Of a stretch of DNA of 64,000 nucleotides, positions 24,831 to 33,504 are shown one piece after another; positions within the stretch are counted from its first letter, which is position 1; every line of letters starts with the position of its first letter. Under the pieces are notes generated by a model. That model saw only the letters and a program-made list of their open reading frames with translations. It did no database searches and was not told where the DNA came from. A program made the position numbers and the translations under genes. Origin of the DNA: Bog-159 sp035541265 (GTDB taxonomy: Bacteria; Acidobacteriota; Terriglobia; Bryobacterales; Bryobacteraceae); assembly GCA_035541265.1 (NCBI GenBank), contig DATKNQ010000266.1, forward strand, positions 1 to 64,000. The letters are read 5' to 3'.

Positions 24831-26081
24831 ATGTTCGCAGCGTTTAGTACCGCATTATCCGCTTTGGATGCCAACGGCATGGCCGTCGACATTGTCGGCA
24901 ACAACTTGGCCAATATGGACACTAACGGATATAAGGAGAGCGTCGCTTATTTCCAGAATCTGGTCAGCGAGGCCATGAACGGCGGCAACACGGAGGTAGG
25001 CTTTGGCGTAGCCGCGCCGCTGACGCTCGCGCAGTTCACCCAAGGCGCGATTCAGTCGAGCAGCGGCGCGCTCGACGCCGCCATTCAAGGCAACGGTTTC
25101 TTTGTGGTCAACAACAACGGCGCCGCCCAATACACCCGCGCCGGCAGCTTCCAGGTGGATCTGGCGGGCAACCTGCTGACTGCCAGCGGCCAGCAGGTGC
25201 AAGGCTGGATGGCCGCCAACGGCGTGGTCAACACCGCCGGGCCGGTTGGCGACATCACCGTGCCGGTGGGCGCCCTGCAACCGCCGGTGGCCACCCAGAA
25301 CATCACCTTGAGCGCCAACTTCAACGCCGCCGCGGTGACCGGCGCGGCCTCGGATTGGTCGGCGCCCATCACGGTCTACGACTCGTTGGGGAACTCGCAC
25401 GACGTGACACTGAATTTCGAGCAGACCGCCGCCAACACCTGGTCCTACACCGCCACGATTCCCGGCGCGGATGTCGCCGCGGGTACGCCCGGCACTCCCT
25501 ACGCCATTCCGGGTGCCACCGGCAGCCTGACCTTTGACAGCAACGGGCAGTTGACCAGTCCGGCGGCCGGCTCGCCGATCACGATCGCCATCTCCGGGCT
25601 CAACGACGGCGCGTCGAACCTGAGTATCAACTGGAATCCTTACGATTCGAACGGCAACCCCACGCTCACGCAGTACGACCAGGCCTCCGCGGCTTCCGCA
25701 ACCACGCAGGATGGCGCGGCGGCGTCCGAGATGACCAGCGTGACCATGGGTAACGGCGGGCAGTTGCTGGCTACTTATACCAACGGCAAACAGGCCGTGG
25801 TGGCTCAGTTGGCGATTGCCAACATTCAGAATCCGCAAACCTTGATGAATGTCGGCAACAGCAACTTCCAGCTCAGCGCCGATACCGCCGCGCCGGTTAT
25901 CGGGGCGCCCGGAACGGGCGGACGCGGCGTGATCGTGGGGGGCGCGCTCGAATCCTCGAATGTGGACATGGCCAACGAACTCACCAATCTGATCGTGCTG
26001 CAGAGCGCCTACCAGGCCAATTCCAAGCTGGTGACCACGGTGAGCACCATGGCGCAAGCCGCCACCAATCTGATCACATAG
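24831..26081 (+). CDS. flgE: Flagellar hook protein FlgE
   Basis: The 416-residue protein is the hook subunit. It has the N-terminal rod/hook helix (AFSTALSALDANGMAVDIVG, NNLANMDTNGYKESV), AIQGNGFFVVNNNG, YTRAGSFQVDLAGNLL, the FlgE-specific D2 block (ITVYDSLGNSHDVTLNFEQT, GATGSLTFDSNGQL) and the C-terminal ALESSNVDMANELTNLIVLQ with AYQANSKLVTTVSTM. The start has an excellent AAGGAGG ribosome binding site, consistent with high expression. Length is typical for a simple hook protein. Confidence 0.96.
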   Translation: MFAAFSTALSALDANGMAVDIVGNNLANMDTNGYKESVAYFQNLVSEAMNGGNTEVGFGVAAPLTLAQFTQGAIQSSSGALDAAIQGNGFFVVNNNGAAQYTRAGSFQVDLAGNLLTASGQQVQGWMAANGVVNTAGPVGDITVPVGALQPPVATQNITLSANFNAAAVTGAASDWSAPITVYDSLGNSHDVTLNFEQTAANTWSYTATIPGADVAAGTPGTPYAIPGATGSLTFDSNGQLTSPAAGSPITIAISGLNDGASNLSINWNPYDSNGNPTLTQYDQASAASATTQDGAAASEMTSVTMGNGGQLLATYTNGKQAVVAQLAIANIQNPQTLMNVGNSNFQLSADTAAPVIGAPGTGGRGVIVGGALESSNVDMANELTNLIVLQSAYQANSKLVTTVSTMAQAATNLIT

Positions 26082-26091
26082 GAGACCGCCG

Positions 26092-26340
26092 ATGACCGCC
26101 ATGGAAGAAGTTGCGCATTTCGCCGACGTGCCGATGGACGTCGAGGCCGAACTGGACCGCCGCATCCTCACCGTCGCCCAGATCCTGCAACTGGAGCCCG
26201 GCAGCCTGATCGGCATGAAACGCTCGGCCGGAGAAAACATCGACCTGTTTGTCGGCGGGACGCTCATCGGCCGCGGCGAGATCGTCGTGGTGGAAAACAC
26301 CCTGGGAGTCCGCATTACGGACTTCAACGGCGAAGCCTGA
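26092..26340 (+). CDS. fliN: Flagellar switch protein FliN (SpoA domain)
   Basis: The 82-residue protein is a minimal FliN: DVPMDVEAELDRRILTVAQI, LQLEPGSLIGMKRSAGENID and LIGRGEIVVVENTLGVRITD form the SpoA/SPOA C-ring domain. FliN sits at the base of the C-ring and receives the export ATPase. AGGAG lies just upstream of the start. A second, longer FliN-like gene is at 33.5-34.4 kb. FliM and FliG are not in the window. Confidence 0.93.
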   Translation: MTAMEEVAHFADVPMDVEAELDRRILTVAQILQLEPGSLIGMKRSAGENIDLFVGGTLIGRGEIVVVENTLGVRITDFNGEA

Positions 26341-26362
26341 CCGTGCAAACCAGAAGGAACTC

Positions 26363-26674
26363 ATGGAAACCATCCGCCAAATGCTGACCGTCAGCACTGT
26401 CCTGTCGCTCTTGGCGCTTACGCTCTGGTACCTGCGCCGCAAAGGGCTGACGCGTGCCCCGCGCAGAGCGGGCCGGCGGCACGCGCTGGAAACCGTCGAA
26501 CGCGTCAACCTGTCAGCGCAGCATTCGCTGCATCTGATCCGGTTGGCGGATCGGGGATTGCTCGTGGGGATTTCGCCGGCGGGCTGCACGGTGCTCGAAA
26601 GCTTCGCCTGGGAGAGTCTGGAATCCGGGCGCCCGGCGGGCGCCGCCCGGGAGGCCCGATGCGCCGCGCTCTGA
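26363..26674 (+). CDS. fliO: Flagellar export protein FliO-like
   Basis: The 103-residue protein has one N-terminal membrane helix (MLTVSTVLSLLALTLWYLRR) and a cytosolic domain with HALETVERVNLSAQHSLHLI and LADRGLLVGISPAGCTVLES, the usual FliO layout. FliO helps assemble FliP into the export gate. AAGGAA precedes the start. It overlaps fliP by 16 nt and sits in the canonical fliN-O-P-Q-R order. Confidence 0.85.
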   Translation: METIRQMLTVSTVLSLLALTLWYLRRKGLTRAPRRAGRRHALETVERVNLSAQHSLHLIRLADRGLLVGISPAGCTVLESFAWESLESGRPAGAAREARCAAL

Positions 26675-27387
26675 TGCTGTTAGGTCTTCTGGCGTTGCCT
26701 CTGGCGGCCGCTACCGCCCGGCGGGCCCCTTCCGGTTCGTGGCTGAACGGGAAGGCCGGCTCGTTGAGCGAGCCCATGCAGATCGTTCTCCTGCTGACGG
26801 CCCTGACGCTGCTGCCGGCGGCGCTGGTGTCGGTTACCCCGTTTCTGCGAATCACCGTCGTGCTGCACTTCCTGCGGCAGGCGCTGGGCACCCAGACCGC
26901 GCCCTCCAATCAGGTGCTCGTGGGTCTGGCGCTGTTCCTGAGCCTGCTCACCATCGAGCCCATGGCCAACCAGATCTTCCAGCAGGCCTGGATTCCCATG
27001 GAGAACGGCCAAATGACTTTAGAGGACGCCGCGCAACAGGCCGCCCAGCCGATGCGCCGGTTCTGGCTGCGCTTCGCCCGCGAGAAAGACATCGCGTTGC
27101 TGCTTGAGATTTCGCACGGCCAGCCGCCCCGCACGCCGGCTGATCTGGATCTGAAAGTCCTGATCCCGGCCTATATCCTTTCCGAACTCAAAGCCTCCTT
27201 TCAGATCGGCGCGGTGCTCTACCTGCCGTTCCTGGTGATTGACCTGGTGGTCGCCTCAGTGACCCTTTCGGTGGGCATGATCCAGCTCCCGCCGGTCATG
27301 ATCTCTGCGCCCTTCAAAATCCTGCTGTTCGTGCTGGTGGACGGCTGGAACCTGGTGGTCGGGTCCCTGATGCGCAGTTTCTCCTGA
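26659..27387 (+). CDS. fliP: Flagellar export gate protein FliP
   Basis: The 242-residue protein is FliP, part of the export channel. It has a cleavable leader (RRALMLLGLLALPLAAATA), then the core blocks IVLLLTALTLLPAALVSVTP, FLRITVVLHFLRQALGTQ, PSNQVLVGLALFLSLLTIEP and the C-terminal IPAYILSELKASFQIG, VASVTLSVGMIQLPPVMIS and PFKILLFVLVDGWNLVVGSL. Length is normal. Neighbours fliO and fliQ keep the canonical order. Confidence 0.97.
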   Translation: MRRALMLLGLLALPLAAATARRAPSGSWLNGKAGSLSEPMQIVLLLTALTLLPAALVSVTPFLRITVVLHFLRQALGTQTAPSNQVLVGLALFLSLLTIEPMANQIFQQAWIPMENGQMTLEDAAQQAAQPMRRFWLRFAREKDIALLLEISHGQPPRTPADLDLKVLIPAYILSELKASFQIGAVLYLPFLVIDLVVASVTLSVGMIQLPPVMISAPFKILLFVLVDGWNLVVGSLMRSFS

Positions 27388-27393
27388 GGTGCC

Positions 27394-27666
27394 ATGATGA
27401 CCCCCGATTCCGTAGCCGAACTCCTGCGCCACACCCTGCTGGCGGCCTTCTGGATTGCCATGCCGCTGTTGGCGATCGGCTTTGCCGCGGGCGTCATCAT
27501 CAGCCTGGCGCAGATCGTCACGTCGATTCAGGATACGGGCTTCAGCGCCATTCCCCGGCTGGTGGTCTTCGTCGTCGCCATGGTGCTGCTGATGCCTTGG
27601 ATGATCCAGCGCATGATCGCGTATACCACGGCTCTGCTGGGCGATCTGGGGCGTTATGCGCGCTGA
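27394..27666 (+). CDS. fliQ: Flagellar export gate protein FliQ
   Basis: The 90-residue protein has two membrane helices (TLLAAFWIAMPLLAIGFAAG and LVVFVVAMVLLMPWMIQ) and the family block VIISLAQIVTSIQDTGFSAI. FliQ forms the export gate with FliP and FliR. It begins 6 nt after fliP and overlaps fliR by 11 nt. Confidence 0.95.
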   Translation: MMTPDSVAELLRHTLLAAFWIAMPLLAIGFAAGVIISLAQIVTSIQDTGFSAIPRLVVFVVAMVLLMPWMIQRMIAYTTALLGDLGRYAR

Positions 27667-28423
27667 CCCCGGCATGCTCCCCATGCTCTTTGGATTTCTG
27701 CTCACGTTGGCGCGCGTGTCGGGCGTGATGGCACTGGTGCCTTTGCCCGGCCTGCAGGCGGCTCCGAAGATCGCGCGGATCGTGCTGTCCGTGGTGTTGA
27801 CGCTGGTGCTCTCGCCGAGTTGGCCGGCGGTTGGCAGCACACAGCCGGACGTGGCGCGCCTGCTCCTGTGGCTGTTGCCTGAGATCGGCATCGGCGTGAC
27901 CGTCGGCCTGGCGGTCGCCTTCATCCTGGAGGCGTTCGTCACCGGGGCGCAGATCCTCAGCCTGAACGCCGGCTTCAGCTTCGCGCAGACCATCGATCCC
28001 ACCACACAGGCTGAGTCGGGCGTGTTGCTGGTCTTTGCGCAACTGGCGGGCGGGCTGATCTTTCTGGCGCTGGGCCTCGACCGGGAAGTAGTTCGCGCGC
28101 TGGCGTACAGCCTGGAAGCGCACCCGGCAGGGGCGTGGCTGACCGCGCCCGCCGCCGCGGCCGTCCTGCGGCTTGGCGGGGATATGCTGTCACTGGCGGC
28201 GCGCCTGGCGATGCCGGGAATTGCACTGCTCATTCTAGTGGACGTCGCCCTGGGGTTGCTCGGCCGCCTCAACGCCCAATTGCAGCTCCTGACGCTGGCT
28301 TTCCCCATCAAGATGGTCGCGGGATTGATTCTGCTGGCCTGGATTACCCTGTTGCTTCCCAAGCTGATGCCGGCGTTCGCCGGCACGGCTTTCGGCACGC
28401 TGCGCCGAATCTGGCACCTCTGA
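27656..28423 (+). CDS. fliR: Flagellar export gate protein FliR
   Basis: The 255-residue polytopic membrane protein matches FliR: FGFLLTLARVSGVMALVPLP near the start, EIGIGVTVGLAVAFILEAFV, GAQILSLNAGFSFAQTIDP and LALTFPIKMVAGLI-like ending (here LTLAFPIKMVAGLILLAWI). It completes the FliPQR channel. The start lies inside fliQ. Confidence 0.95.
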   Translation: MRADPGMLPMLFGFLLTLARVSGVMALVPLPGLQAAPKIARIVLSVVLTLVLSPSWPAVGSTQPDVARLLLWLLPEIGIGVTVGLAVAFILEAFVTGAQILSLNAGFSFAQTIDPTTQAESGVLLVFAQLAGGLIFLALGLDREVVRALAYSLEAHPAGAWLTAPAAAAVLRLGGDMLSLAARLAMPGIALLILVDVALGLLGRLNAQLQLLTLAFPIKMVAGLILLAWITLLLPKLMPAFAGTAFGTLRRIWHL

Positions 28424-28433
28424 AGGGGCGGCC

Positions 28434-29495
28434 GTGGCCGATACCGGACAAAGAACTGAACAGCCCACACCGAAACGGCTGGATAAGGCGCGCAAAGAAG
28501 GCCAGTTTCCGTCCGCGCCCCAATTCGTCTCGGCCGTGCAGTTTCTAGCTTTTGTGGCCGTGCTGGCGGCGGGGGGAGGACAATGGTACAGCGAACTCCG
28601 CAACCTCATGCGCCACGCGCTCGAGGCGGCTTTTGGTGCGCAGCCCGGGGGCCCGATCACGGAGGTGAGCCGCTACCTGTTGCTGCGCCTGCTCGCGCTT
28701 TTCGCGCCCACCGCGGGCATTCTGCTGATCGTGACCCTAGGCGTGCAACTGATCGCCAGCCAGTTGGGCGTCAGCCTGAAGAAGCTCGGCCCGGATCTGC
28801 AGCGTCTCAACCCCCTGTCTCGCCTGCGTGAACTGCCGCGTCAGAATCTGCCGGCGCTGGCCCGCGCGCTCGTGATGCTGCCGCTGTTCGGCATGGCGGT
28901 CTACGGCATCGTACGCGACAACCTGTTCGCGTACATGGCGCTGCCTTATCAGGGCGTGGAGTCCGGCTTCCGGCAGGCCTGCTCCTCGCTGGGCACGCTC
29001 TTGTGGAAAGGCGGCGGCGTGTTCCTGGTGTTCGGCGCCGTGGATCTGTTCCGGCAGCGCCGCCGTTACCGCAAGGATCTGCGCATGAGCAAGCAGGAAA
29101 TCCGCGACGAGGTGAAGGAATCCGAGGGCAATCCGCAGATCAAGGCCCGCATCCGCCGGATCCAGCGCGACCGCCTGCGCCGCCAGATGATGAAAGAAGT
29201 CCCCAAGGCGACCGCCGTCATCGTGAACCCCACGCATTACGCGGTAGCCCTGCGCTATGCCATGGACTCCATGGCGACACCGGTGGTGGTGGCCAAGGGC
29301 AAGAATTACCTGGCGGCGCGCATTCGCCAGAAGGCTATCGAAAATCAGGTTCCCATCATCGAAAATCCGCCCGTAGCGCAAGCCCTTTATCGCTCGGTGG
29401 AGGTCGGCCAGGAGATCCCCGCGCACCTGTATCGCGCGGTGGCCGAGATCCTGGCCTATGTATATAAGCTCATGAACAGCCGATTACCTAAGTAA
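28434..29495 (+). CDS. flhB: Flagellar export specificity switch protein FlhB
   Basis: The 353-residue protein has the FlhB N-terminus (RTEQPTPKRLDKARKEGQFP), four membrane segments to about residue 205, and the cytoplasmic domain with the autocleavage motif N265-P-T-H (AVIVNPTHYAVALRY). Cleavage there, together with FliK, changes export from hook to filament proteins. It begins with GTG. A perfect hairpin overlaps its stop codon. All switch residues look intact. Confidence 0.96.
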   Translation: MADTGQRTEQPTPKRLDKARKEGQFPSAPQFVSAVQFLAFVAVLAAGGGQWYSELRNLMRHALEAAFGAQPGGPITEVSRYLLLRLLALFAPTAGILLIVTLGVQLIASQLGVSLKKLGPDLQRLNPLSRLRELPRQNLPALARALVMLPLFGMAVYGIVRDNLFAYMALPYQGVESGFRQACSSLGTLLWKGGGVFLVFGAVDLFRQRRRYRKDLRMSKQEIRDEVKESEGNPQIKARIRRIQRDRLRRQMMKEVPKATAVIVNPTHYAVALRYAMDSMATPVVVAKGKNYLAARIRQKAIENQVPIIENPPVAQALYRSVEVGQEIPAHLYRAVAEILAYVYKLMNSRLPK

Positions 29496-29512
29496 GCGGC
29501 CGGAGCCGCTTA
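29493..29512 (+). terminator. Hairpin spanning the flhB stop codon (possible attenuator)
   Basis: TAAGCGGC, loop CGGA, GCCGCTTA forms a perfect 8-bp stem with a 4-base loop. The TAA of flhB is the first part of the stem. No U-tract follows, so it is not a standard intrinsic terminator. It may stabilise mRNA ends or tune flhA expression downstream. Confidence 0.4.
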
Positions 29513-29525
29513 AGAGACAGACCCT

Positions 29526-31595
29526 ATGGCGGAAGCCGCAGCAGCAAAGAGCCCCTGGAAGGCGCTGGAAATGTTCTCCGGCGGCCACGCGGCCGATTTG
29601 GGCGTGCCGGTCGCCGTGCTGGCCATCGTATTGGCCCTCATCACGCCGCTGCCGCCCTTCGTGATGGACATGCTGCTGGTGCTGGACATCATGTTGTCCG
29701 TCATCGTATTGATGGTGGCCACTTATATCACCCGCCCGGCAGAGTTTAGCGTTTTTCCCACGACCCTGCTATTACTGACGCTTTATCGCCTGGCCCTGAA
29801 TATCTCCTCGGCGCGCCTGATCCTGCTCAACGGCAATTCCGGAACGGCCGCCGCAGGCCACGTCATCGAGGCCTTCGGAAGCTTCGTGGTGGGCGGCAAC
29901 TACATCATCGGCACCGTCATTTTTCTGGTATTGATCGCCATCCAGTATGTCGTCATCAATCATGGCGCCGTGCGTATTTCCGAGGTGACCGCGCGTTTCA
30001 CGCTGGATGCCCTGCCGGGCAAGCAGATGTCCATCGATTCGGATTTGAGCTCGGGGCTGATCGACGAGGCCGAAGCCCGCCAGCGCCGCAAGCAGTTGGC
30101 CGCCGAGGCGGAGTTCTACGGGGCCATGGATGGCGCCTCCCGCTTTACGCAGCGGGATGCGGTAGCGAGTATCCTGATCACCGGAATCAACATCGTTGCG
30201 GGCTTTCTGATCGGCGTCCTGCAGCACGGTATGGAATTGCGCCATGCGCTCGAGACCTACACGGTGCTGACCATCGGCGACGGGCTGGTGACCGTGATTC
30301 CGGCTTTAATGATCTCGGTCTCCGGGGGCCTCATCATCACCCGCACGGCGAGCGATTCGCGCCTGGGTACGGATTTCCGCAAGCAGGTCTTCGGCAGCCG
30401 CCAACCGCTGTTGCTGTCTGCGGGCGTGCTCATCGTGCTGGCTTGTTTTCCGGGCATGCCCGGTATTCCTTTTTTCCTGCTGGGAGCGGGGCTGGGCGCC
30501 GCGGCGTGGCGCATGCGGGAACGCCCCGCGTCCCAGGCGCAGGCGCCGGCCGCGGCCAAGCCCGCGCGCGAGAATCTGGAGGGCCTGTTGCGCGTCGAGC
30601 CGCTGGCCATCGAGGTGGGGCTGGGCCTGGTGAAGCTGGTGGAAGGCGCGCAGAACTCGCCGCTATTGAAGCGCATCTCAGGCATCCGCCGCCAACTGGC
30701 CGCGGATCTGGGTTACCTGCTGCCTCCGGTACGGGTGGCCGACAACCTGTCACTGCGCGCGCGGGAGTATGTGATCTCGCTCAAAGGCGCGGAGATCGCC
30801 CGTTACGAACTGCCGCAGGGCTGCCAACTAGCCATCCCCTCCGGCAGAAAAGCAGCGCCTCTCGAGGGCACCGCCACGCGCGAGCCAGCGTTTGGATTGG
30901 CCGCCTGGTGGATCCCCGAACAACGCGCCGAACATGCCCGCGCCGCCGGTTACACCCTGGTGGACGCGGTTAGCGTGCTGGGGACGCACATCGCCGAACT
31001 GGTTCGGCAGTACGCGCACGAACTCTTCTCGCGGCAGGATGCCAAGAAGGTGCTGGATCTGGTGGCTGTCGAGCAACCGAAAGTGGTCGAAGACCTGGTG
31101 CCGAAGCAGTTGCCGCTCTCGGTGGTGCAGCGCGTCCTGCAAAACCTGCTGCGCGAGCGGGTCTCGATTCGCGATACCGGATCCATCCTGGAGGCCCTGG
31201 GCGAGGCGGCGCTTTCCACGCGGAACCTGGTACTGCTCACCGAATTCGCCCGCCAAGCCATCCGCCGCACGGTCGCCAAGCGGTACGTGGATGCCTCCGG
31301 CAATCTGCCGGCTTACTTTCTGGACGCCTCGATCGAGCAGGCTGTGGAATCCGCCGTGCAGCACGGCGAGCAGAACAGCCACCTGGGGATGGCGCCGCAA
31401 ACCATCCGCGATATCCTGGATCGCATCCAGCGCAGAGTGGGCAGCCCGGAGGGCGCGGTGGCGGCCGTCACCACGGCCGGCGCGCGGTATTTCTTGCGGC
31501 AGATGGCCGAGCCGGTCCTGCCGAACCTGTTTTTCCTTTCGCACAACGAAATCCCGGCCGGCGTAAGAGTCGTGTCTCTGGGGGTCATTCAGTAG
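29526..31595 (+). CDS. flhA: Flagellar export platform protein FlhA
   Basis: The 689-residue protein is FlhA of the FHIPEP family. The membrane half contains MLLVLDIMLSVIVLMVATYI, EFSVFPTTLLLLTLYRLALN, AFGSFVVGGNYIIGTVIFLV and the cytosolic loop VTARFTLDALPGKQMSIDSD with ARQRRKQLAAEAEFYGAMDG. The C-terminal domain from about 350 forms the docking ring for export chaperones (IEVGLGLVKLVEG, VDAVSVLGTHIAEL, PQTIRDILDRI). It is the largest export-gate component. Its start lies 30 nt after flhB. Confidence 0.97.
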   Translation: MAEAAAAKSPWKALEMFSGGHAADLGVPVAVLAIVLALITPLPPFVMDMLLVLDIMLSVIVLMVATYITRPAEFSVFPTTLLLLTLYRLALNISSARLILLNGNSGTAAAGHVIEAFGSFVVGGNYIIGTVIFLVLIAIQYVVINHGAVRISEVTARFTLDALPGKQMSIDSDLSSGLIDEAEARQRRKQLAAEAEFYGAMDGASRFTQRDAVASILITGINIVAGFLIGVLQHGMELRHALETYTVLTIGDGLVTVIPALMISVSGGLIITRTASDSRLGTDFRKQVFGSRQPLLLSAGVLIVLACFPGMPGIPFFLLGAGLGAAAWRMRERPASQAQAPAAAKPARENLEGLLRVEPLAIEVGLGLVKLVEGAQNSPLLKRISGIRRQLAADLGYLLPPVRVADNLSLRAREYVISLKGAEIARYELPQGCQLAIPSGRKAAPLEGTATREPAFGLAAWWIPEQRAEHARAAGYTLVDAVSVLGTHIAELVRQYAHELFSRQDAKKVLDLVAVEQPKVVEDLVPKQLPLSVVQRVLQNLLRERVSIRDTGSILEALGEAALSTRNLVLLTEFARQAIRRTVAKRYVDASGNLPAYFLDASIEQAVESAVQHGEQNSHLGMAPQTIRDILDRIQRRVGSPEGAVAAVTTAGARYFLRQMAEPVLPNLFFLSHNEIPAGVRVVSLGVIQ

Positions 31596-31619
31596 GACAC
31601 GTTCCTGAGGAGAAAGCCC

Positions 31620-32720
31620 ATGCGAATCAAATCTTTCTATGCGAACACCGTGGAAGCAGCGGTAGCCCTGGCGCGCCGGGAGCTGGGCGCGGAGGCCATG
31701 CTGGTGGAATCCCGCAAAGCGCCGCTGGAGGCCCGTCACTTGGGCGAGTACGAAGTCGTCTGCGCGGTAGTGCCGGAGGCGGAGCCCGCGCCTGCGGCGG
31801 CCGAAGCGCCCTCCGCGCAGGAAACCCGGTTGGCGGCCGAGCTCGCCGAGATGCGCCACCAGTTGGACATGATGGGCAAAACCATCACCCGCTCGGCCTG
31901 GAGCGGCGCGCGCTGGTCCGCGGCCGGTCCGGAAATGTCGGACTGGCACGCGGCTCTGATGGCGGAGGATATGGACGGCGAACTGGTGGACCAGATTCTG
32001 GGCGCCGTCGAGCGGAGGTCGCCGGAGGGCACGCTGCAGAACAGCGTGGCCGCGGAACTGGAACGCCGCATCCAAGTGAATGCCGCGCTCGCCCAGACGC
32101 CCACGGGTGGACCGCAGATCGCCGCGCTGGTGGGACCGCCCGGCGCCGGCAAGACCACTACGCTCGCGAAGCTGGCGGTGACTTGTGGACTCGCCGCACG
32201 GCGTCCGGTGCGGTGCTTCTCCATCGACGACTACCGGGTGGCGGGCGCCGAACAGTTGCGGTCCTATGCAACCATACTCGGCACGCCGTTCCAGGCGCTG
32301 GAGAGCGTCGGGGCGCTGGCGCAGGCCCTCGCCGAACAACACGGCAATGCCCTGATTCTGATTGACACACCGGGTTTTGGCCCGCACGATATCGACCGTG
32401 CTGCCGACCTGGCCGGTTTCCTTTCCAGCCGGCCGGGAATCGGCACGCACCTGGTATTAACGGCTTCCATGAAATCCGCCGATCTAACTCATGTGGCGGA
32501 GCGCTACGAGATCTTCCGGCCGTCCAGCCTGCTGTTTACCAGGGTGGATGAGACCAGTTCCTTCGGCACGGCTTTCTCTTTGTCGGTGCGGCGGGCGAAG
32601 CCGCTGTCGTTTCTGGGAACCGGCCAGGTGATTCCGGATGATATCGACACCGCTACCAAGGCGCGTATTCTGAGCCTGATCTGGCCGCGCACGCGTCCGC
32701 TGGCGCAGCGCGCGGCGTGA
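31620..32720 (+). CDS. flhF: Flagellar SRP-family GTPase FlhF
   Basis: The 366-residue protein is FlhF, which sets flagellar position and number. N-terminal B domain: MRIKSFYANTVEAAVALARR, ELGAEAMLVESRK. NG domain: P-loop VGPPGAGKTTTLAKLA, IDDYRVAGAEQLRSYATILG and LIDTPGFGPHDID. The usual DTAG of the G3 region is DTPG here. In many bacteria flhF is followed by flhG (an antagonist MinD-like ATPase); here fliA follows directly. GAGG lies before the start. Confidence 0.93.
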   Translation: MRIKSFYANTVEAAVALARRELGAEAMLVESRKAPLEARHLGEYEVVCAVVPEAEPAPAAAEAPSAQETRLAAELAEMRHQLDMMGKTITRSAWSGARWSAAGPEMSDWHAALMAEDMDGELVDQILGAVERRSPEGTLQNSVAAELERRIQVNAALAQTPTGGPQIAALVGPPGAGKTTTLAKLAVTCGLAARRPVRCFSIDDYRVAGAEQLRSYATILGTPFQALESVGALAQALAEQHGNALILIDTPGFGPHDIDRAADLAGFLSSRPGIGTHLVLTASMKSADLTHVAERYEIFRPSSLLFTRVDETSSFGTAFSLSVRRAKPLSFLGTGQVIPDDIDTATKARILSLIWPRTRPLAQRAA

Positions 32721-32739
32721 AAGGAAGCCCCCAGAGGCT

Positions 32740-33504
32740 ATGTCCAACCCGTACTGTTGCCCGGAACCGGTGGAGACCTCCAACGAGGAACGCGAGCGGC
32801 TCATTCTCGAACACCTGCCGCAGGTGCGGCTGATTGCGCGCCGCATTCACGAGCGCCTGCCGGAAACGGTCAGCCTCGAGGATCTGGTCTCGGCGGGCAT
32901 CCTGGGCTTAATCGCGGCCGTAGACCAGTACGACGCCACGCACAACGTAAAGTTGAAGACCTACGCCGAGCACAAGATCCGGGGAGCGATTCTGGACAGC
33001 CTGCGGAGCCTCGACTGGGCGCCGCGGCAACGGCGCAAGAAAGCCAAGCAGATCGAGTTCGCCATTTCCCGCGCCGAACAGAAATTTCATCGCTGCCCGG
33101 GCGAAGAAGAGATCGCCGCCGAGATGGGCCTGGATCTCGACGAATATCATCGTTGGCTGGTCGAAGTGCAGGGTCTCAATGTGGGTAGCCTCGAGTACAC
33201 CTCGGAAAACGGCGAAGGGCAGGGCCTGCTGGAATACCTCAGCGACAACCAGGACCAACTACCCTCCCGCGTGCTCGAGCGCGCCCAGCTCGAGGAACTC
33301 CTGTCCGCGGCTATCCGCAAGATGCCGCCCATGGAGCGCACGGTCCTGGGGCTTTATTACCTCGAAGAGCTGACCCTCCGGGAGATCGCGCAGGTGGTGG
33401 ATCTGCATGAGTCCCGTATCTCGCATCTCAAGTCGCAGGCTATTCTGCGCCTGCGAGCGGATATCGAAAAGGTCTGGCCCACGCAGGCCGGGGGTGTAGT
33501 GTGA
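32740..33504 (+). CDS. fliA: Flagellar sigma factor FliA (sigma-28)
   Basis: The 254-residue protein has sigma-70 regions 2 (EHLPQVRLIARRIHERLPET, LVSAGILGLIAAVDQYDA, FKTYAEHKIRGAILDSLR-like LKTYAEHKIRGAILDSLRSL), 3 (KAKQIEFAISRAEQKFHRCP) and 4 (MPPMERTVLGLYYLEELTLR, EIAQVVDLHESRISHLKSQA). The block SLDWAPRQRRKKAKQIE is typical of FliA/WhiG. It should drive late flagellar genes such as flagellin, which are not here. An FlgM anti-sigma gene was not found in the window. Confidence 0.94.
   Translation: MSNPYCCPEPVETSNEERERLILEHLPQVRLIARRIHERLPETVSLEDLVSAGILGLIAAVDQYDATHNVKLKTYAEHKIRGAILDSLRSLDWAPRQRRKKAKQIEFAISRAEQKFHRCPGEEEIAAEMGLDLDEYHRWLVEVQGLNVGSLEYTSENGEGQGLLEYLSDNQDQLPSRVLERAQLEELLSAAIRKMPPMERTVLGLYYLEELTLREIAQVVDLHESRISHLKSQAILRLRADIEKVWPTQAGGVV

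Noticed and set aside
24855..26348. Minus-strand open frame of 497 codons opposite flgE and fliN
   Set aside because: Composition is His/Arg/Gly-rich and featureless, while the plus strand encodes unmistakable FlgE and FliN.
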